64,000 bases of DNA from Lepidurus packardi (lineage: Eukaryota > Arthropoda > Branchiopoda > Notostraca > Triopsidae), in NCBI GenBank assembly GCA_023053545.1, contig JAKZAN010000005.1, positions 7,254,001 through 7,318,000 on the forward strand, read 5' to 3'. Shown here in pieces: positions 26,748 through 43,725 of this stretch. Made by a program: the position numbers and the translations under genes. The notes beneath the pieces are model-generated. The model ran no database searches. It was not told the DNA's origin and worked only from the letters and a program-made list of their open reading frames with translations. Numbering within the stretch: the stretch's first letter is position 1; the number at the start of each line of letters is the position of its first letter.

Positions 26748-27447
26748 GGGAGTTCTGGGGTGAGAAAGGCTTGTTCAAAAGGTGGATAACAAGTCATTGA
26801 ACAAGTTGTTTGGGTAGCAATATTATATAATATATACTGGGGCTAACGAGAGTATACCTTCTTTACTCTTGAAAAGTTGGAAAGAACTTTTGCCTGTCAC
26901 TACGTTGGTTTTGTCAGCACATATGTTCATTTACCAATCCAGGGGATTTTTTTTGTTTAAGGGTAGTTAGGGCGGGTCAAAAGGTTATTTAAATACTTTG
27001 AGATCTAGATGCAGAAACCTACGCCCTATTGTAATGGATAACGTGCACTATAATGTGTTACTCCAAGTCGAAAATAACCAAAAAAATTAAAAGAAAGAAT
27101 CCGGAATTAAAACAGAAAAGGGAGAAGCTCTCCCTCGCGAAACCAAGACTCAGATACTAAGATTTGACATTGCCGTGCGCTAAATTTGTTTGGGATAGAT
27201 ACGCCCCTCGCCCCTGTCACACTTACTTTATAAACTTGCAACAAACTTCTCCCTCGATTTTCTCCTTCCTCACTTTTCAAGTCCGGGTCAAAAGACTGTC
27301 CTTTTATTCGTTTTCACTAGAGATGAAGCAGAAAGCTTTGCATGCAATCCTTTTGCGTCAGTTGTACGGGATGTTTTTTTTTTTTTGGTCCTGCCTCCCT
27401 CTCCTTTAGCCTAACGGTACGGACACGTCGTCTAAGCGGCAGTCGCA
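26748..27447. other. spacer upstream of the SRPK 3' end
   Basis: AT-rich sequence with T-runs at 26950 and 27373. No coding exon, repeat pair or RNA gene seen. It includes the 3' UTR of the kinase gene. Confidence 0.4.
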
Positions 27448-32130
<4,683 letters not shown>

Positions 32131-32263
32131 TTAGTGTCAGAAAATAATCTTCCTCGTCTTCTTAAATTCAAAAGAGAACAAAGACACATTTTCCCCAAAG
32201 AGAAAAAAATAGCTTCCCAAATGGATTCATTATTATTATGATTATTTTGCGTGTGGCGCTCAC

Positions 32264-32961
32264 GTCGATTTAGCCTCAGGAAGAGGTTGAGCAAAGTAAA
32301 TGGGCGTGGTGACAGCACTCAGAGCAAAGTAGCCCCAGCACTCTTCGTTATCTTCCGCTTCTGGACGTTTTTTTCTCTTCAAAGCTTCATTTCCTTTTAC
32401 GAGGATAATAGTCATTCTGTGGGTGTCATCCTCGCCTTCCGACTCCACATCGGCCTCACCGTCGTCCGAGTCGGAAGCCGCGCCCTTCACTTTAAACCCG
32501 GCCCATTTGGGACTAGCAATGTTCCCAACGTGCCAGTCGGACCGCGAGCTAGACGAAGTCGACGACTCACTCGATTTTTCCCGCCACAATTTCGAATAAC
32601 GATAAAGTCGTTTACTTTTCGGTTTCGTTGGTAAAACCTGGTTGAGTCTACCAGGTTGTTTCTTTGCTTTGCGCCACTGCGAGATATACGCTAAGACTCT
32701 ACGTCCTAAAGCCACCCCTACTACCAAGACGACAAGCATCACAAGTCCCCTAATGGGTATTGAAATCTCGGAATCTGCTGTCAAACTTGTAATCGAATCG
32801 TCGAAAATCGTAGCAGTTCCATGTTCGCCTAAAGGTCCTGCCAATCGTGGGCACCAGCCAATCAGAAACTCGGGGCTGGAACGGGATACCTCCAATGATT
32901 CATTGAGGAATTTCGAGTCAGACAGAGTCTCGTCACACCAACACACGCCCTCATGGGCCAT
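32264..32961 (-). CDS. transmembrane ORF with phase-2 donor, candidate SRPK first exon
   Basis: From ATG 32959-32961 the frame encodes about 232 residues. There is an acidic N-terminal part, one strong membrane segment (GLVMLVVLVVGVALGRRVLA), a basic stretch (WRKAKKQPGR), a Ser-rich/acidic region (SDSDDGEADVESEGEDD) and a final part ending PLPEAKS. The codon after Ser is split by a good donor (AC|gtgagc). That phase-2 junction fits the first kinase exon of SRPK 165 nt away, where the acceptor has a long pyrimidine tract. Spliced together they would make a membrane-anchored SRPK. Alternatively this is an intronless gene ending at the TGA inside the donor. The protein itself is not recognised. 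Confidence 0.55.
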
Positions 32962-34412
32962 AACCACACCCCTGATCTCTTCCTCCCCATGTCACCATAG
33001 AAAGGGGCGGAGTATTAACGAAAATAAGAGAACTTTGCACAAAAGGCTTACAACCTTGCCGTGAATACAAACTGCCCAGTGGCCACAGCTGATATGTGTG
33101 CGCAGCTCCTTAAGACACAGGTCTATTGCAGCGCCGTTAGCTTGTTATAGCCGAGATAAAATAGAACCGAAAGCTTCGCTTTCGCACACCAGACCCAGCG
33201 AGAAACAGAAAAGAGCTATTTTTGAAGATTCTCCCGGATGCGTTAGCTGTGGCTTGGCGATTTGCCTGAAAGTTAGGACTTTTTCTTCGTTTGAGTCTTG
33301 TCCTTTCTAATCACCAACGCATGTTTTAAACCGTTACGCACTACACCAGTAGGAGCAAATTAAGAAAGGCTGAAACGTAGTTGTTCCCACGTCTATATCC
33401 TTTGTTGATACCTTAAACTCCGCCGCAAAGAGCAACGCCAACGTCGCGGCACACGTTCCTTGTCAGTGTTATTGATTGTGTGTATATAAGCAAGCCCCAA
33501 CGTGGGCGGAGCCTAGGAGGTCCCCAAAACCTTCACCTATGTAACAGTGCTTCTCTTTCCTTGAGTAGAAATTTTGTCACGAGTTTCAGACAGGAAGACA
33601 CGTACTCTTTTTCATACAAACAAAGCAGCAAAAAAACAAAAACAAAAAATATTCATGTTAGACTAGTGAACGCGTTTCAGAATTTAGACAGAAAATTACG
33701 GAAATGAAGATAGTGCATGGTCTTGGATATGGGAGCACGGAACTTCATTTTCGTTGGACTTAATCGATTCTACGCCCCAGAAAGTAAAAGCGTGGGCGCC
33801 AACACCGGAAACAGGTGAAAACTTACGGACTGGGCGTGGTGTTCTCACAAAAATGGGAAGAACCTTTCTCATCGCAAACCAACGACGTAGTTAGTGTCGC
33901 AGATAAAAGGGACTCGAGAAAGCATACAATAACTCGGAAATTCTTTAAAGTCGAAGTTTTTTCATCTCTAGAGCAAGACCCCATCGACCAAACGTCTTTA
34001 CCACGCCCCCTCTTATAAGACATTACTTGAGCAAACATGAAAAAGTTGCCACTTTGCCTTAAGGTCATACTTCCAAGGTTAAAAAGGAAGGAAAGAAAAA
34101 TGGAAAAGAAGAGGAGAAGAATACTGTTTGCTGGCTCCATTCCTTACCCAAGCTTAACGGACTTGGAACGTTGGGAAATCTTAAGCATATCCAATTTGGG
34201 TCTCATTCCGTGCGCTGTTTGCTTGCGTGCACTCTGCAAGCAACATCATCGATCGCCTGCTCTCAAACTTTACCCAATTAAACTCCCCCCTCCCCCTATT
34301 TCTCACCAACAATATTTCACAAACACCAAAAACATTCTCAGCCTTCTTCAAAAGCAAGTTTACTCAGCTCATTTTGGCTGATTATTTTTTTTCTTAGCGC
34401 TTTGCTGATTAC
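32962..34412. other. spacer or intron upstream of the SRPK region
   Basis: No exon was found on either strand. Several ORFs of 60-115 codons exist but show no family features or good splice sites. If the alternative-first-exon reading is right, it holds a promoter for the exon at 32264-32961. Confidence 0.4.
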
Positions 34413-36163
34413 CTGAAAACGGTCGCAGCCACAGGCTGACGGGGCCTTGACTGCCGCTTATTTCCCACTTCAACACAAGTGTTTTTATGGGCGGTATTGG
34501 AGGCCGTAGGCAAAACAGGTATTCTTCCGGATAAACGCCCCAAGCTACGCGACAAGGAGGCTCCAAAAGCCCCACCCCATCCGGTTCTACCCCTCCCTGA
34601 CCCTTCTTCGCTGCCTAGCGGCTGCGGGAGTGACGAAACAGAGGAAGATTGACTTGATGAGGAAATAGGGGTCGAGTAAGGAGACGGGGGAGTGGCGTAG
34701 GCATTCGGAGCGGGAGTAGATCGCCAGGCGGTCATCCACGCCCGATTGGATCCCGACACGTTGTAAGGGGTATTCGCGGTGCTGGTTGGAGGGGACGGGT
34801 TCGGATACCCAACAATGCCTAGCGAAATGGTTGAAGTGAGAGATGGGAGGACCGTGGTCGAAGGAGGTGGAGACGGCGACGCTTCGCTGTCGAGCGAACG
34901 GCCCACGAATGAGCCAGGCGGTGGGAAAGACTTGGATTTGAGATGCTTGAGCATTTTGGGCACCGAAAGTTGCGGGAACCAACGACGCGCCAAGAGCGAG
35001 AGCGAATGAGGCTGGTAGGCGTGGCCCATGGCCGAAGGCGGAGATATGTATGGGGTGTGCTCTTCTCCCGGTGGTGGCTGAGTACAGGTTGGGTTCATTC
35101 TATAAAACGAAGAATTGATGGGATCCGAGCAAAACGGTGAAGGCACGTGAGACGACGGGGAGGCAGGGAAGGGGCGTGGACTCGTGCTCCAGGGGCGGGG
35201 GCAGTGAGGATGCGGCGGTGACAGATGGTGGTGGTAATGGGGTGCAGGTGGCGAAGGATGATGCATGGACCGTAAACTGGGGTCGCTGCCGCCTAACAGG
35301 GAACCGCCCCCTACATGGGCGTAAGAGGCAGCGAGGGGCGGTTCCGTCGTATCACAGGACAAAGGGCGAGGCAACAAGCGTTTCTTGGTGGGATCACCTG
35401 TCAATGCGCTCATCGGGGGCACCGGCAACTGCCTAGGAAACGGCGTACTGGCCGCCAGATGGCGTTTGGTGACACTGGTCTCCACAGAGACGGTGGAAGT
35501 CGAACTGGTGGGCAGTTCCGCCTGTGAGGTTGGCGTGGGAGGGATGACATGAGGCCCGGACGGGCTAGATCGAGGGCATTTAGGAAATAGTACGTCCAAT
35601 AGAGCATTTTGTTCCTTATCGGACTCTTCCCGTACGTCAGGCACGTCCCCGTAATCGTCTCGTTCGTCGCCACAGGACCATGAGGCGTAAGAAGGATTGT
35701 ACGCTTTTAGCGCGGCCAACGACGGTCGCGAAGCCATTTCGGAATGGGTGGGTACTTCTGGTAAGACCCGCCCACTGATCCCCCCACTCGAAGCCGTGTT
35801 TTTAGCTTTGGGTACGGGCAATCTCCGCCCACGGGGCATGCCCATGTTTTCCCACTCCCACGAGGCGTGTCCGCTCTCTTCCGACTTGGGTGTCGGCAAC
35901 TGTCGCTTTTTAGGCTGAGGCAACACGCGTTTCTCATGACTGGCAGTGCATCCAGGACTCCAAGACGCGACGCTTTCACGACTGGCCGAAGCCGAAGGGT
36001 GGAGGGCAGGACCTACCGGTCCTTGCAATAAGGCCAAAGAATGGCGCCGCCCCAGCGTAGGCGTGGTTTGTTGGGCTTGCCGAGCTTGAAGCTCCAAGAC
36101 CGTAAACACGTCCGCTGAGGGCAGTGTGGGCGCTCGGGCTGGTAGACGTGGACTGGTTGCCAT
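34413..36163 (-). CDS. Pro-rich protein exon with repeated LPxP motifs
   Basis: From ATG 36161-36163 (MATSPRLPARAP) the exon encodes 583 residues, dominated by Pro, Ser and Thr. A short basic-LPxP motif recurs: KRVLPQPKKRQLPTPK, RGRRLPVPK, GRVLPEVP, PRQLPVPP, KKRLLPRP. Such sites could bind SH3 or WW domains. There is also a His/Pro-rich stretch. The frame runs into a donor (TTTTCAG|gtaatc) in phase 2, so at least one further exon follows. The next minus-strand exon I can find with a phase-2 acceptor is the first SRPK kinase exon. Family not recognised. It may be a separate gene whose downstream exons I missed. Confidence 0.6.
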
Positions 36164-36833
36164 AGCAACGATCACCACGCCCCCGATCCCCTCACCACGC
36201 CCACTTGGTATTACGTTGGCGATTCCTCACAATCCAGAGAATTTCACTATGCCCCCCGAATAATGTTACAAACCCCTTAGAAACTTTGAAAGCAATTCGG
36301 CCAGTTAGCCAAAAACGAGTCCATGTTGGCAAAGTCACTACTTGAGACTCGAGCCCGACACTCTTAACTAACTCGGGTCGGGAGTGTTCCGTGCGGTACT
36401 TCTCTTTCTCCCTCCATGTGGAGTATGTGCATTCTGCATGCGCTTGGCGCTCTGTCTAATCAATACAGGGTGGGACCTTGCCTCCAGAAAACCTCCCCTT
36501 TCACATAGCCTGTCTGTCTCTTGCTACAGCTCTACTCGAGCTCGAAACAGCCGTGACGAAACTCTCTGGAGGACCACCGAACCGGTCTAGAGCTAGATGC
36601 CTTCCTTTTCCCCCAGGTTTGCCTCGCGTTTCCAGCGTTGAAAGAAGGTGGAGAAGGAGGAAGCCACTTTCCGTCAGGTGTATAGCTTATAGTCGACATA
36701 AGCCCCCTTACCCTCCCTCCTGTAACCTAAATGGATCAATACCTGAAAGACAAACTTTATCTCTTTTATGGCACCTTGCTTGCGCAGCAGCCCACCTTAA
36801 CCCCCTTGTCCCAAGTCAATTGACACAATCTAC

Positions 36834-37249
36834 CTGCGAGCCCCAGCTGAAGGAGGCGTGACTTCGGGCCTTGATTCAGAGGATTCTTCCCTGGGCCATG
36901 GCACGCGACCTTGCTCTGCTTCATTACAGTCCACTGTCGCCCAATTGCGCAATTTCTTACTCAAAACCGCAGCACATCTTGGTTGTCTAGACACAACAAT
37001 GCAGTCCAATGTGGAGGTCGGAGCCAGCGTCGCACTGTCTTCTCTTCCGATTAGAAAAAGCAGTAAGAACGCAGTCACCACGATGGCCACACATATTCCA
37101 AAAGCACTAAGCGAGGGTGAGTCCAGGTTCAAATCGTCTGGGGAGGAAGGAGAAACACTCTCCTCCCCCCATTCACGAAAATCCAGCGAAGAAGACAGCG
37201 TAGGTAGAATGCAAGCACACAACGCCACTAAAGACGGTAAACAACTCAT
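36834..37249 (-). CDS. type I membrane protein exon, signal peptide plus one TM
   Basis: From ATG 37247-37249: a signal-peptide-like start (MSCLPSLVALCACILPTLSS), a short acidic extracellular part, one membrane helix (SAFGICVAIVVTAFLLLFLI) and a cytoplasmic part of about 70 residues with PWPREESSESRPEVTPPSAG. It ends in phase 2 at a donor (CGCAG|gtagat). Read through, the frame stops at once. It may be an independent small gene, or a third alternative first exon of the SRPK gene. Confidence 0.5.
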
Positions 37250-38758
37250 GGAATTCCAAAACGTTGAATATACGGCGGCCGTGATTAGAATGTGCTCAAT
37301 TCAATTCGCTCATTCACGAATGGTATCGTAGCGTATCTTTGAAAGTTAAAACGTACAATAGCCATCGAAATCACGATTCGATGATAAAAATTAAACTAAA
37401 AAAAACCTTAAGCCAATAGCCTCTCAAGATAGTACAGCACTTAGCAACCACGTCCGCTCTCGGGACAACTGAATCCAGAAAAAGGTTGGTTGTGGATACC
37501 GCATGGGGGCCGCATGACCACCACGTGTAACGAGTGTGCTTTCTGAATCCGAAACTGGGATTCTCTCAGGCCGACATGCATAGGAGAAGGCCCTTTTGTT
37601 TACCAGGCCCAGTACACAAATTAATGACGAATAATATCCCTTCAGAACTGCAGCACACGCTAAGTTCATGAAGCGCTAATAGGCTTGCAATTAAGCATAC
37701 TAATTAGGTCATGGAGTCTGTTAAACTCTTAAAGTAACGTTTTCCTGAAGAGACGGGTGATTTTTTGCATGCATGCGGGAGCACGTGTGTGTACTAGCTT
37801 ACAAGTTGCACTCTTTCTTCACGACAGTTAAGTTTATTCAAGCAACTCGGTTTTGCAAGAAAAATCGGCAGAGCTAGATGTGATGCTTACAGCGATATGG
37901 GCCCCTTGCTTCCATGCTCAACAGCGTAGTGAATTACACTAATAAATCTCAGAGCGAGTCCCTCAACATATGTGACCCGACTACGAAAACCTTTTAACGA
38001 TCCCAAACTACTAATTAAGAAGCGCAGTCCCAACTATTGTTATAAAATGAAGCTTGGACCACAGAATATACTGTGGCTTCGCCGGTTACATAATTAGCAA
38101 GACCTAAAAATGACCTAGTCCACTCTGGAGAGCTCAAGGAAAAGCTACCCTTAATCCTATCATTTGACCTTTTGCGCAAGGTGCCTCCCTTGAGGTGGGA
38201 TTAGCAAGTGACACTTGACATTAAAAGAATACTTACATCTTTTTCTCTGAGTAACACAGCCCCTTTATTAAGGTCTTATTTTCTTGGAAAGAGCAAAGAC
38301 CACCGATTCTGAGCGAGAAGGAAAACAAGCTTTGCTACACCTACGAAAACGAGCGTGCCAAAATCACCCACTCGGTTTCAGGCTGTTCCCTTTTCCATGT
38401 TTCTCTTTCAGCTGTTCTGAAATTAGGCTTGAGACAGTTTAGGATCCAGCAATGCCTGGCTGATTTACTTCCACGAGTCGTAGCTTGACAACCTGTGAAA
38501 AGCAAGCTGATTATCGGTCATCGAACTGGCCTAGAAATGTCACAGAACGACGTCAAGTTCGTTATAAAATAAACTTCTTTCGAAATGACCATTGTTCGTA
38601 ACTCGATTTCTGTTCCGAAACCGTTATATTTCCATTCATACCCTATTACTCCCTAAATCTTTTTTTAAGAGAAAGGAAATTCTGCAGAAGTGCCATACTG
38701 CCTGGTGCGCAGTTTGCTGGCCACCATAAATAAATATGTTAAGGAAGGGCAAGTTTAC
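37250..38758. other. intergenic region
   Basis: About 1.5 kb without recognisable exons, inverted repeats or RNA genes. Spliceable ORFs are absent on both strands. Confidence 0.4.
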
Positions 38759-39090
38759 CTGTTAATGAATTGTGAGTCATCCATGTTGACGGATGCCTTG
38801 TTATGTGATGACCCATCTTTCCCAATGACACCGTCATCTTTGCGAACTTCACGATTTTCTCGTACGCGATTTTTATTCTTTGGATTTTTGGCTCTTTTCT
38901 TCTTGGCTTGAATAGCCAACACTGACAATTAGCCAGGGAAACAGCCACATGCAAACAAAGAGCAAACATTAGTTTTCGGTCACCACAACTACGTAACATG
39001 AACACAACACGTTATGAAACCCAATTAAATACATTGAACCTTACACTTAAACTTACCTCGGCGGTTAATATCACCTTTGACGTTGCTCAT
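38759..39090 (-). CDS. small basic protein, first two exons
   Basis: Exon 39057-39090 starts at ATG (MSNVKGDINRR) and ends in a phase-1 donor (gtaagt). It joins exon 38759-38921, which starts VLAIQAKKKRAKNP and continues KNKNRVRENREVRKDDG. The Lys/Arg-rich run looks like a nuclear localisation signal or RNA-binding tail. The second exon ends at AAC AG|gtaaac. A third exon after the acceptor near 38692 would add only a few residues. Not recognised; the call rests on ATG context, splice sites and phase. Confidence 0.45.
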
Positions 39091-39416
39091 TTTTTATTTA
39101 AAAATCACGAAACATGGGCTGGGCAATAAAGTCGGCCATGACACACACACTACAAACGCTGCCGCATTGCCAAGCTCATTTATTTCATGGCAATAATGAA
39201 GACATTTGAATCAACCACAACTTGAAATATTATTAAGGAATTAGGGGGCCATATTTTATCGGAATTCTAATATTTTATTATATCATAAACATGTACATTA
39301 AGAAATGCCTACAACTAATTTCTTGCTTATACAACTGCACAACAAGAACAACGAAGATTGTCAACAGGATAAAACGTGAATTTTGCTATTGCTAGACGAC
39401 TGGACATCGTTCTAAA

Positions 39417-40755
39417 ATGTGGATAAAATTGTGTGTTTTGGGGTTTGCCTGTCTCCATTTAGTGGAACAGGTAGCCGGAGTGTCCATGTTCACACTAAAT
39501 CCTCAAAAACTCATGAAATATCATGAAGATGGGAAATCGCACGCTGGAAAGACGCATCCAATGGTGGTGACCTTGCCTGACCCCGAAACCCCAGCTCCCC
39601 GTGATGCGAAAAATTTGGTGGAATTGGCCGAATCTTTAAACCTAACTATCCTGGTCAAAGGCTTGGAAGAAACTGGATTAGATAATATTATCGACCATGA
39701 AGGTTGTTACTAGATTTTTTTAATTTTGCAAAAAAATATACAACTGGTTTCAAAAATTGTTTCAGGTAAATTTACATTGTTCGCTCCGACTGATGATGCA
39801 TTCATGCACATTCCTGACTGGGCCAAGAACATTCCGTTGAAAGAATTGCTGCGTTTTCATGTCGCCCGCGGTTTATTGTTCCACGAAGAACTGAAAAACG
39901 AGATGTTGGTCCGCACTTTGCTCAGCAAGCGCGACATCCGCTTCAACGTCTACCAAAACGGCCAAGTTATCACCGTCAATGGTCGCCAAATCGTGTCAGG
40001 CAACTACACGGCTCATAATGGTGTTTTGCATATCATTAATTCGGCCATGGTCTCAGTCTACGACCGAGAAGGCTCTATTATCAACGAAATTGCTCGTTGT
40101 CCTCGTTTCAAGACGTTGACCAAACTGATCACGCTTGCTAAGCTCCAAGACGCTTTGCATGAAAAGGGACCGTACACTTTGTTCGCCCCGACTGACGAGT
40201 AAGCTCTTGTACCGTCATCAAAGCTTCTTAACCTTGTCTTCTGTTTTTTAGCGTTTTTGAGAAATTACCCGCAGATTTCGTTAAACATCTTACCGATGAC
40301 CCCAAGATGCTGCGTGAAGTGTTGCTTTACCATGTAGCTGGCGGAACTTGGTACAGCCTAGGATTAGAGGATGGAATGAGCCTTAAGACATTGCAAGGAG
40401 GCAAACTCGACATCCAAGTATCCAAGAATGAAACTGAACGTACTTGCAAGACTTTGGATGGCTATAGCTGCCCTAGTATGTTTCCTATTTTCTTAGTTTA
40501 AAATTAAGAAACGGTTATAAACTATGATAATGTTGTTTAGAACAACGCATCACCATCAACGGCAAAGTTAGAGTGAGTGGTGCTGATGCTACGGTAGCCA
40601 ATGGCGCGGTTCATGGTGTCGATGGTCTCTTGATTCCTCCTTCCATGCGTCTTCGCATGGAACGTCTTACTTCAGGCGCCGCCCGTATCAAGCCCCTAAA
40701 GCTTACTAAAGCTAAAGCCAAGGCTAAGACGTCCTGGAAACCATGGCGTTTCTAA
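39417..40755 (+). CDS. secreted protein with two FAS1 (fasciclin) domains
   Basis: Exons 39417-39702, 39766-40198, 40252-40475 and 40541-40755, all in phase. It has a signal peptide (MWIKLCVLGFACLHLVEQVAG), then two FAS1 domains. Each shows the family core: FTLFAPTDDAF...LRFHVARGLL with NGVLHIINSAM in the first; YTLFAPTD...LLYHVAGGTWY with ANGAVHGVDGLL in the second. The C-terminus is very basic (KLTKAKAKAKTSWKPWRF). No GPI signal or membrane helix is seen, so it is probably an extracellular-matrix adhesion protein like a short TGFBI/periostin. It has two FAS1 domains against four in those vertebrate proteins. Confidence 0.92.
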
Positions 40756-41219
40756 ACCGTCTGCTCGTGATCTTATGGCATTGTGCATGCCAACTTTGGT
40801 CGTGAAAGACAAAGAAGGATATCGAAAGTGTTTTTTCTCTTCGTATTTCGTAGTAGTTGTTAATGGGGGTCATTAGTCGACATTTTCAGATATCTCTTTT
40901 TTTACAACTTATAAATCTTGGTGTAGAACTCATGAGTCTTAACAAATACACCACAAAAAGGAATAGAGCCTTTCAATTATTACTAAACTTGCCAATATAA
41001 TTAATTGCCCATGGTACATTCGTTTTAAGCCTCGCCAGCGAATCACAGAAAATATTAGAGTGGGAATAACAATCGTTAAATGTTCGTAATCGTTAGTAAT
41101 GTTCCAAACGAAAAGAATGAAAGAAGCATTTTGGTTTTGGCACCAGCGCAAAACACGTTATAATGACTTGAATTTTTTCAAGATTGCTCCATTAAACATA
41201 ACGTTCCACAAATCACGTA

Positions 41220-43592
41220 TTAGTCTAAAGATGACCGCAATGCAGAAAAGCTACGAAATAGGGTGAGATCCGCATGCCGAATTCCCTCTCCACGATCGAG
41301 GTCGCGTTCACGCTCACAGACTTTCTTGGCAACTTTGGACTCCGTCAATTCTTGGGCAGGACACTCCAAATGGACGCAGTGAAATACCTGTCAAGGAAAC
41401 AAACATGATTCATCCAATCTAATCAACGGAAATCGTTCTCACGTCGTTGGCTGTGTTTTGCGTCCCAGTAATTTTGATATACACAACTGGCAGGGGAGCA
41501 AACTTCAACATTTGCCATGAGTGGCAGCCTTCACGGCGCTTGTCGGCCACCATCGTCCACTCTTTGTAATTGCTGGATACTTCCACACTATAGCTGTACC
41601 GACGCTCATCACAGTCCCATAAAAGCAACCTATGTCAATAAAACACTGTAACATTGTACCATTCAAGCTAGGGGAACCTATTTAAGCAAATTGAACTTGT
41701 ACCTCATAGAGTCGACCATGTAAGGCTGAGCTAATTGCACAACAATGGATCCCGAACCTAACTGATGGCAGGTATAGCCTGAATCCCAATCGTAGTTGAC
41801 CGTGTCGCCATTCAAAAGTACATTCCGTGTCCTTGAAACGCCTTCTAATACCAAAGCTCCCTGACTGACCGTGGCAATGTTTTGGTAAGGAACTATGTTA
41901 AGCAAACAAAGCACAAAAATAGCATTACACGTAAAAGAAGAAAAGGAGTGAATGCTGAAACAGATTTATGGCGTTTTTTTACCAATAAGTCCCCGATTCA
42001 GTTTAAAAGGAGTCTGGGTGTAATAAGCTTCCAGGGCTACGGCGTGGAAAACACGATTGACAGTGTTGTGCGTTCCGACTACACGAATATATCGAACCAC
42101 TCTCTCGGGAAAGTATAGACGTTGCCAAGAGCGGCAAATGTAACCGGTATGATCTACGACTCGAACCCAATCCTTGCGGTCCATAGATACTTCAATAAAA
42201 TACGAGTAAGATCTACCAGACAAGACGACATTAGACACATAAAGGCAAGGTTTGATAGTCTTGGGTAACTGTAATTGAAGGTACCTTACGTCCTTGTCCC
42301 ACAGCAGCAGCCTGATGTGATTGATTATACAAGGCCTGCCTAGCATGACAACAATTCCAGCAGTGCCGTCTTCAATAGGATGCCGTGTAAAGCCTCGCTC
42401 CATGTCATAATTGGTCACATCTCCATCCAATAAAGCCACTCTCATTTCCCCTTGAATAACCTGGGCTCCGTGTTGGGTCGTAGCAACATTCTCTTCCATA
42501 ACTTGATGGTTATACAGAGATTAACTATCAAGCATATTCTTCATTTGGCGGGAGTTCAAAACTTACGTAAGTGCCCTCGGTAGTGCAGCTCTGAATCTTT
42601 GGCTTTGGTCATGATCTCTAGAGCATCCAGAATGGCTCCATCCGTAAAAATGTCCGAGGGTCGGACTATGCTGAGTAATTCAGGTAAAGACATCAAGGAT
42701 AAACGAATGGTCTTAAGTAAACTTTCAAGTTCCGTTTTAGGGAGGACTTGGACACCCATCCAGCGTAATAAACCGCGAAAAATATCAACCTCGAGGGCGC
42801 AGAAAGAATCGCGGGAGAGTGTATCTTCCAAAGTTTCCTTGAAAGTTGGGACAGGTGGCCATTTATTAAGTGTATAAGACAAGAAGCTCGAAATAGGTAC
42901 TGAGCAATCTACCTTAGAGAGGAGCAGAAGTGTATCTTGTTGAAGGATATCAGCAGCATGTCTGTCCAGAAAATACCTGCAAGCGTTTATCAGTTCCCGG
43001 CGATCATACAGCCAAGCTACGTCATAGATTAAACAGACGTTGCTGATGTTAATCACGGACTCTAGAAAGTCTGAGACGGCTGTTTCTAGCTCAGAAAACC
43101 CATACTGATGGGCTAAACCAAGCAATTCGCGAATCAAATCTTCCTAGATTTCCAGCGAATGGTTTTAAATTAACTTAACTGGTCCCAAGAAATTAGATAT
43201 ACCTTCAGGTTGGTGAGATTAATACGTCCAGTGTAGATGTAGTTAAGGAGGATTTTAAACGCCTCTGCGTTGATGTCTTGCAACTCTATCTCGGTCTTCT
43301 GGCTTTCAATACAGCCACCAAAGAATAACGCTCTGGAATAGATACAAAGTTAGAATTAGAGGCTTATTTATGGGTCACAACACAAATTATACCTGAAATA
43401 CTCACTACGGGCGGCTAGGATGACCTTGTGAGCGTGAATCCGTTGGCCTTGGATTTCGAGGATAATATCACTGAATTTGTCATCTAGACAAAGTGAACCT
43501 ATGTGTTCCGACAGGTTTCTAGTGTGATCCACTTCTCCCCTGGGTGAAGAAGTCGCGCTCAAATGCAAGCCTAGTTGCTGCTGGCTACTCAT
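41220..43592 (-). CDS. BTBD9: BTB/POZ domain protein BTBD9
   Basis: Seven exons: 43393-43592, 43203-43332, 42567-43143, 41983-42501, 41703-41892, 41443-41629 and 41220-41387, all in phase. Domain order is a BTB fold (FSDIILEIQGQRIHAHKVIL), a BACK domain, then two F5/8-type-C-like domains. The BACK domain and both discoidin-like domains match BTBD9 very closely: LVNGDT-like VRNVLLNGDTVNYDWDSGYT, GSIVVQLAQPYMVDSMR, LLLWDCDERRYSYSVEVS, and VFHCVHLECP near the end. BTBD9 is a cullin-3 substrate adaptor linked to synaptic function and iron in animals. The C-terminal tail is short and charged. The start lies 133 bp from a divergent plus-strand gene. Confidence 0.96.
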
Positions 43593-43725
43593 GTTAAGCC
43601 TACACAACAAGAAATGCACAGACATCAGCTGCAGTTATTGTCTTTAACTGAACCAGTCAAAAGGAAGGAAAGCTCAAATATGGCGTTGCTATACTATACT
43701 GAATCACTACTTGGCAACATAATTC
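43593..43725. promoter_or_regulatory. likely bidirectional promoter
   Basis: Only 133 bp separate the BTBD9 start (minus) from the ATG of the small plus-strand gene at 43726. Both must be driven from here unless the 5' UTRs are spliced. No TATA box is evident. The call rests on gene spacing. Confidence 0.4.

Noticed and set aside
34779..35527. Plus-strand ORFs rich in Gly and Arg
   Set aside because: Antisense shadows of the Pro/Ser-rich minus-strand exon, whose codon pattern and ATG context are better.
34413..36163. Reading the Pro-rich exon as a complete intronless gene
   Set aside because: The stop lies immediately inside a canonical donor (TTTTCAG|gtaatc), so a spliced continuation is more likely.
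38690..38911. Plus-strand ORF with hydrophobic end (FFGFLALFFLA)
   Set aside because: Antisense of the Lys/Arg-rich minus-strand exon, which has matching splice sites and an ATG exon.
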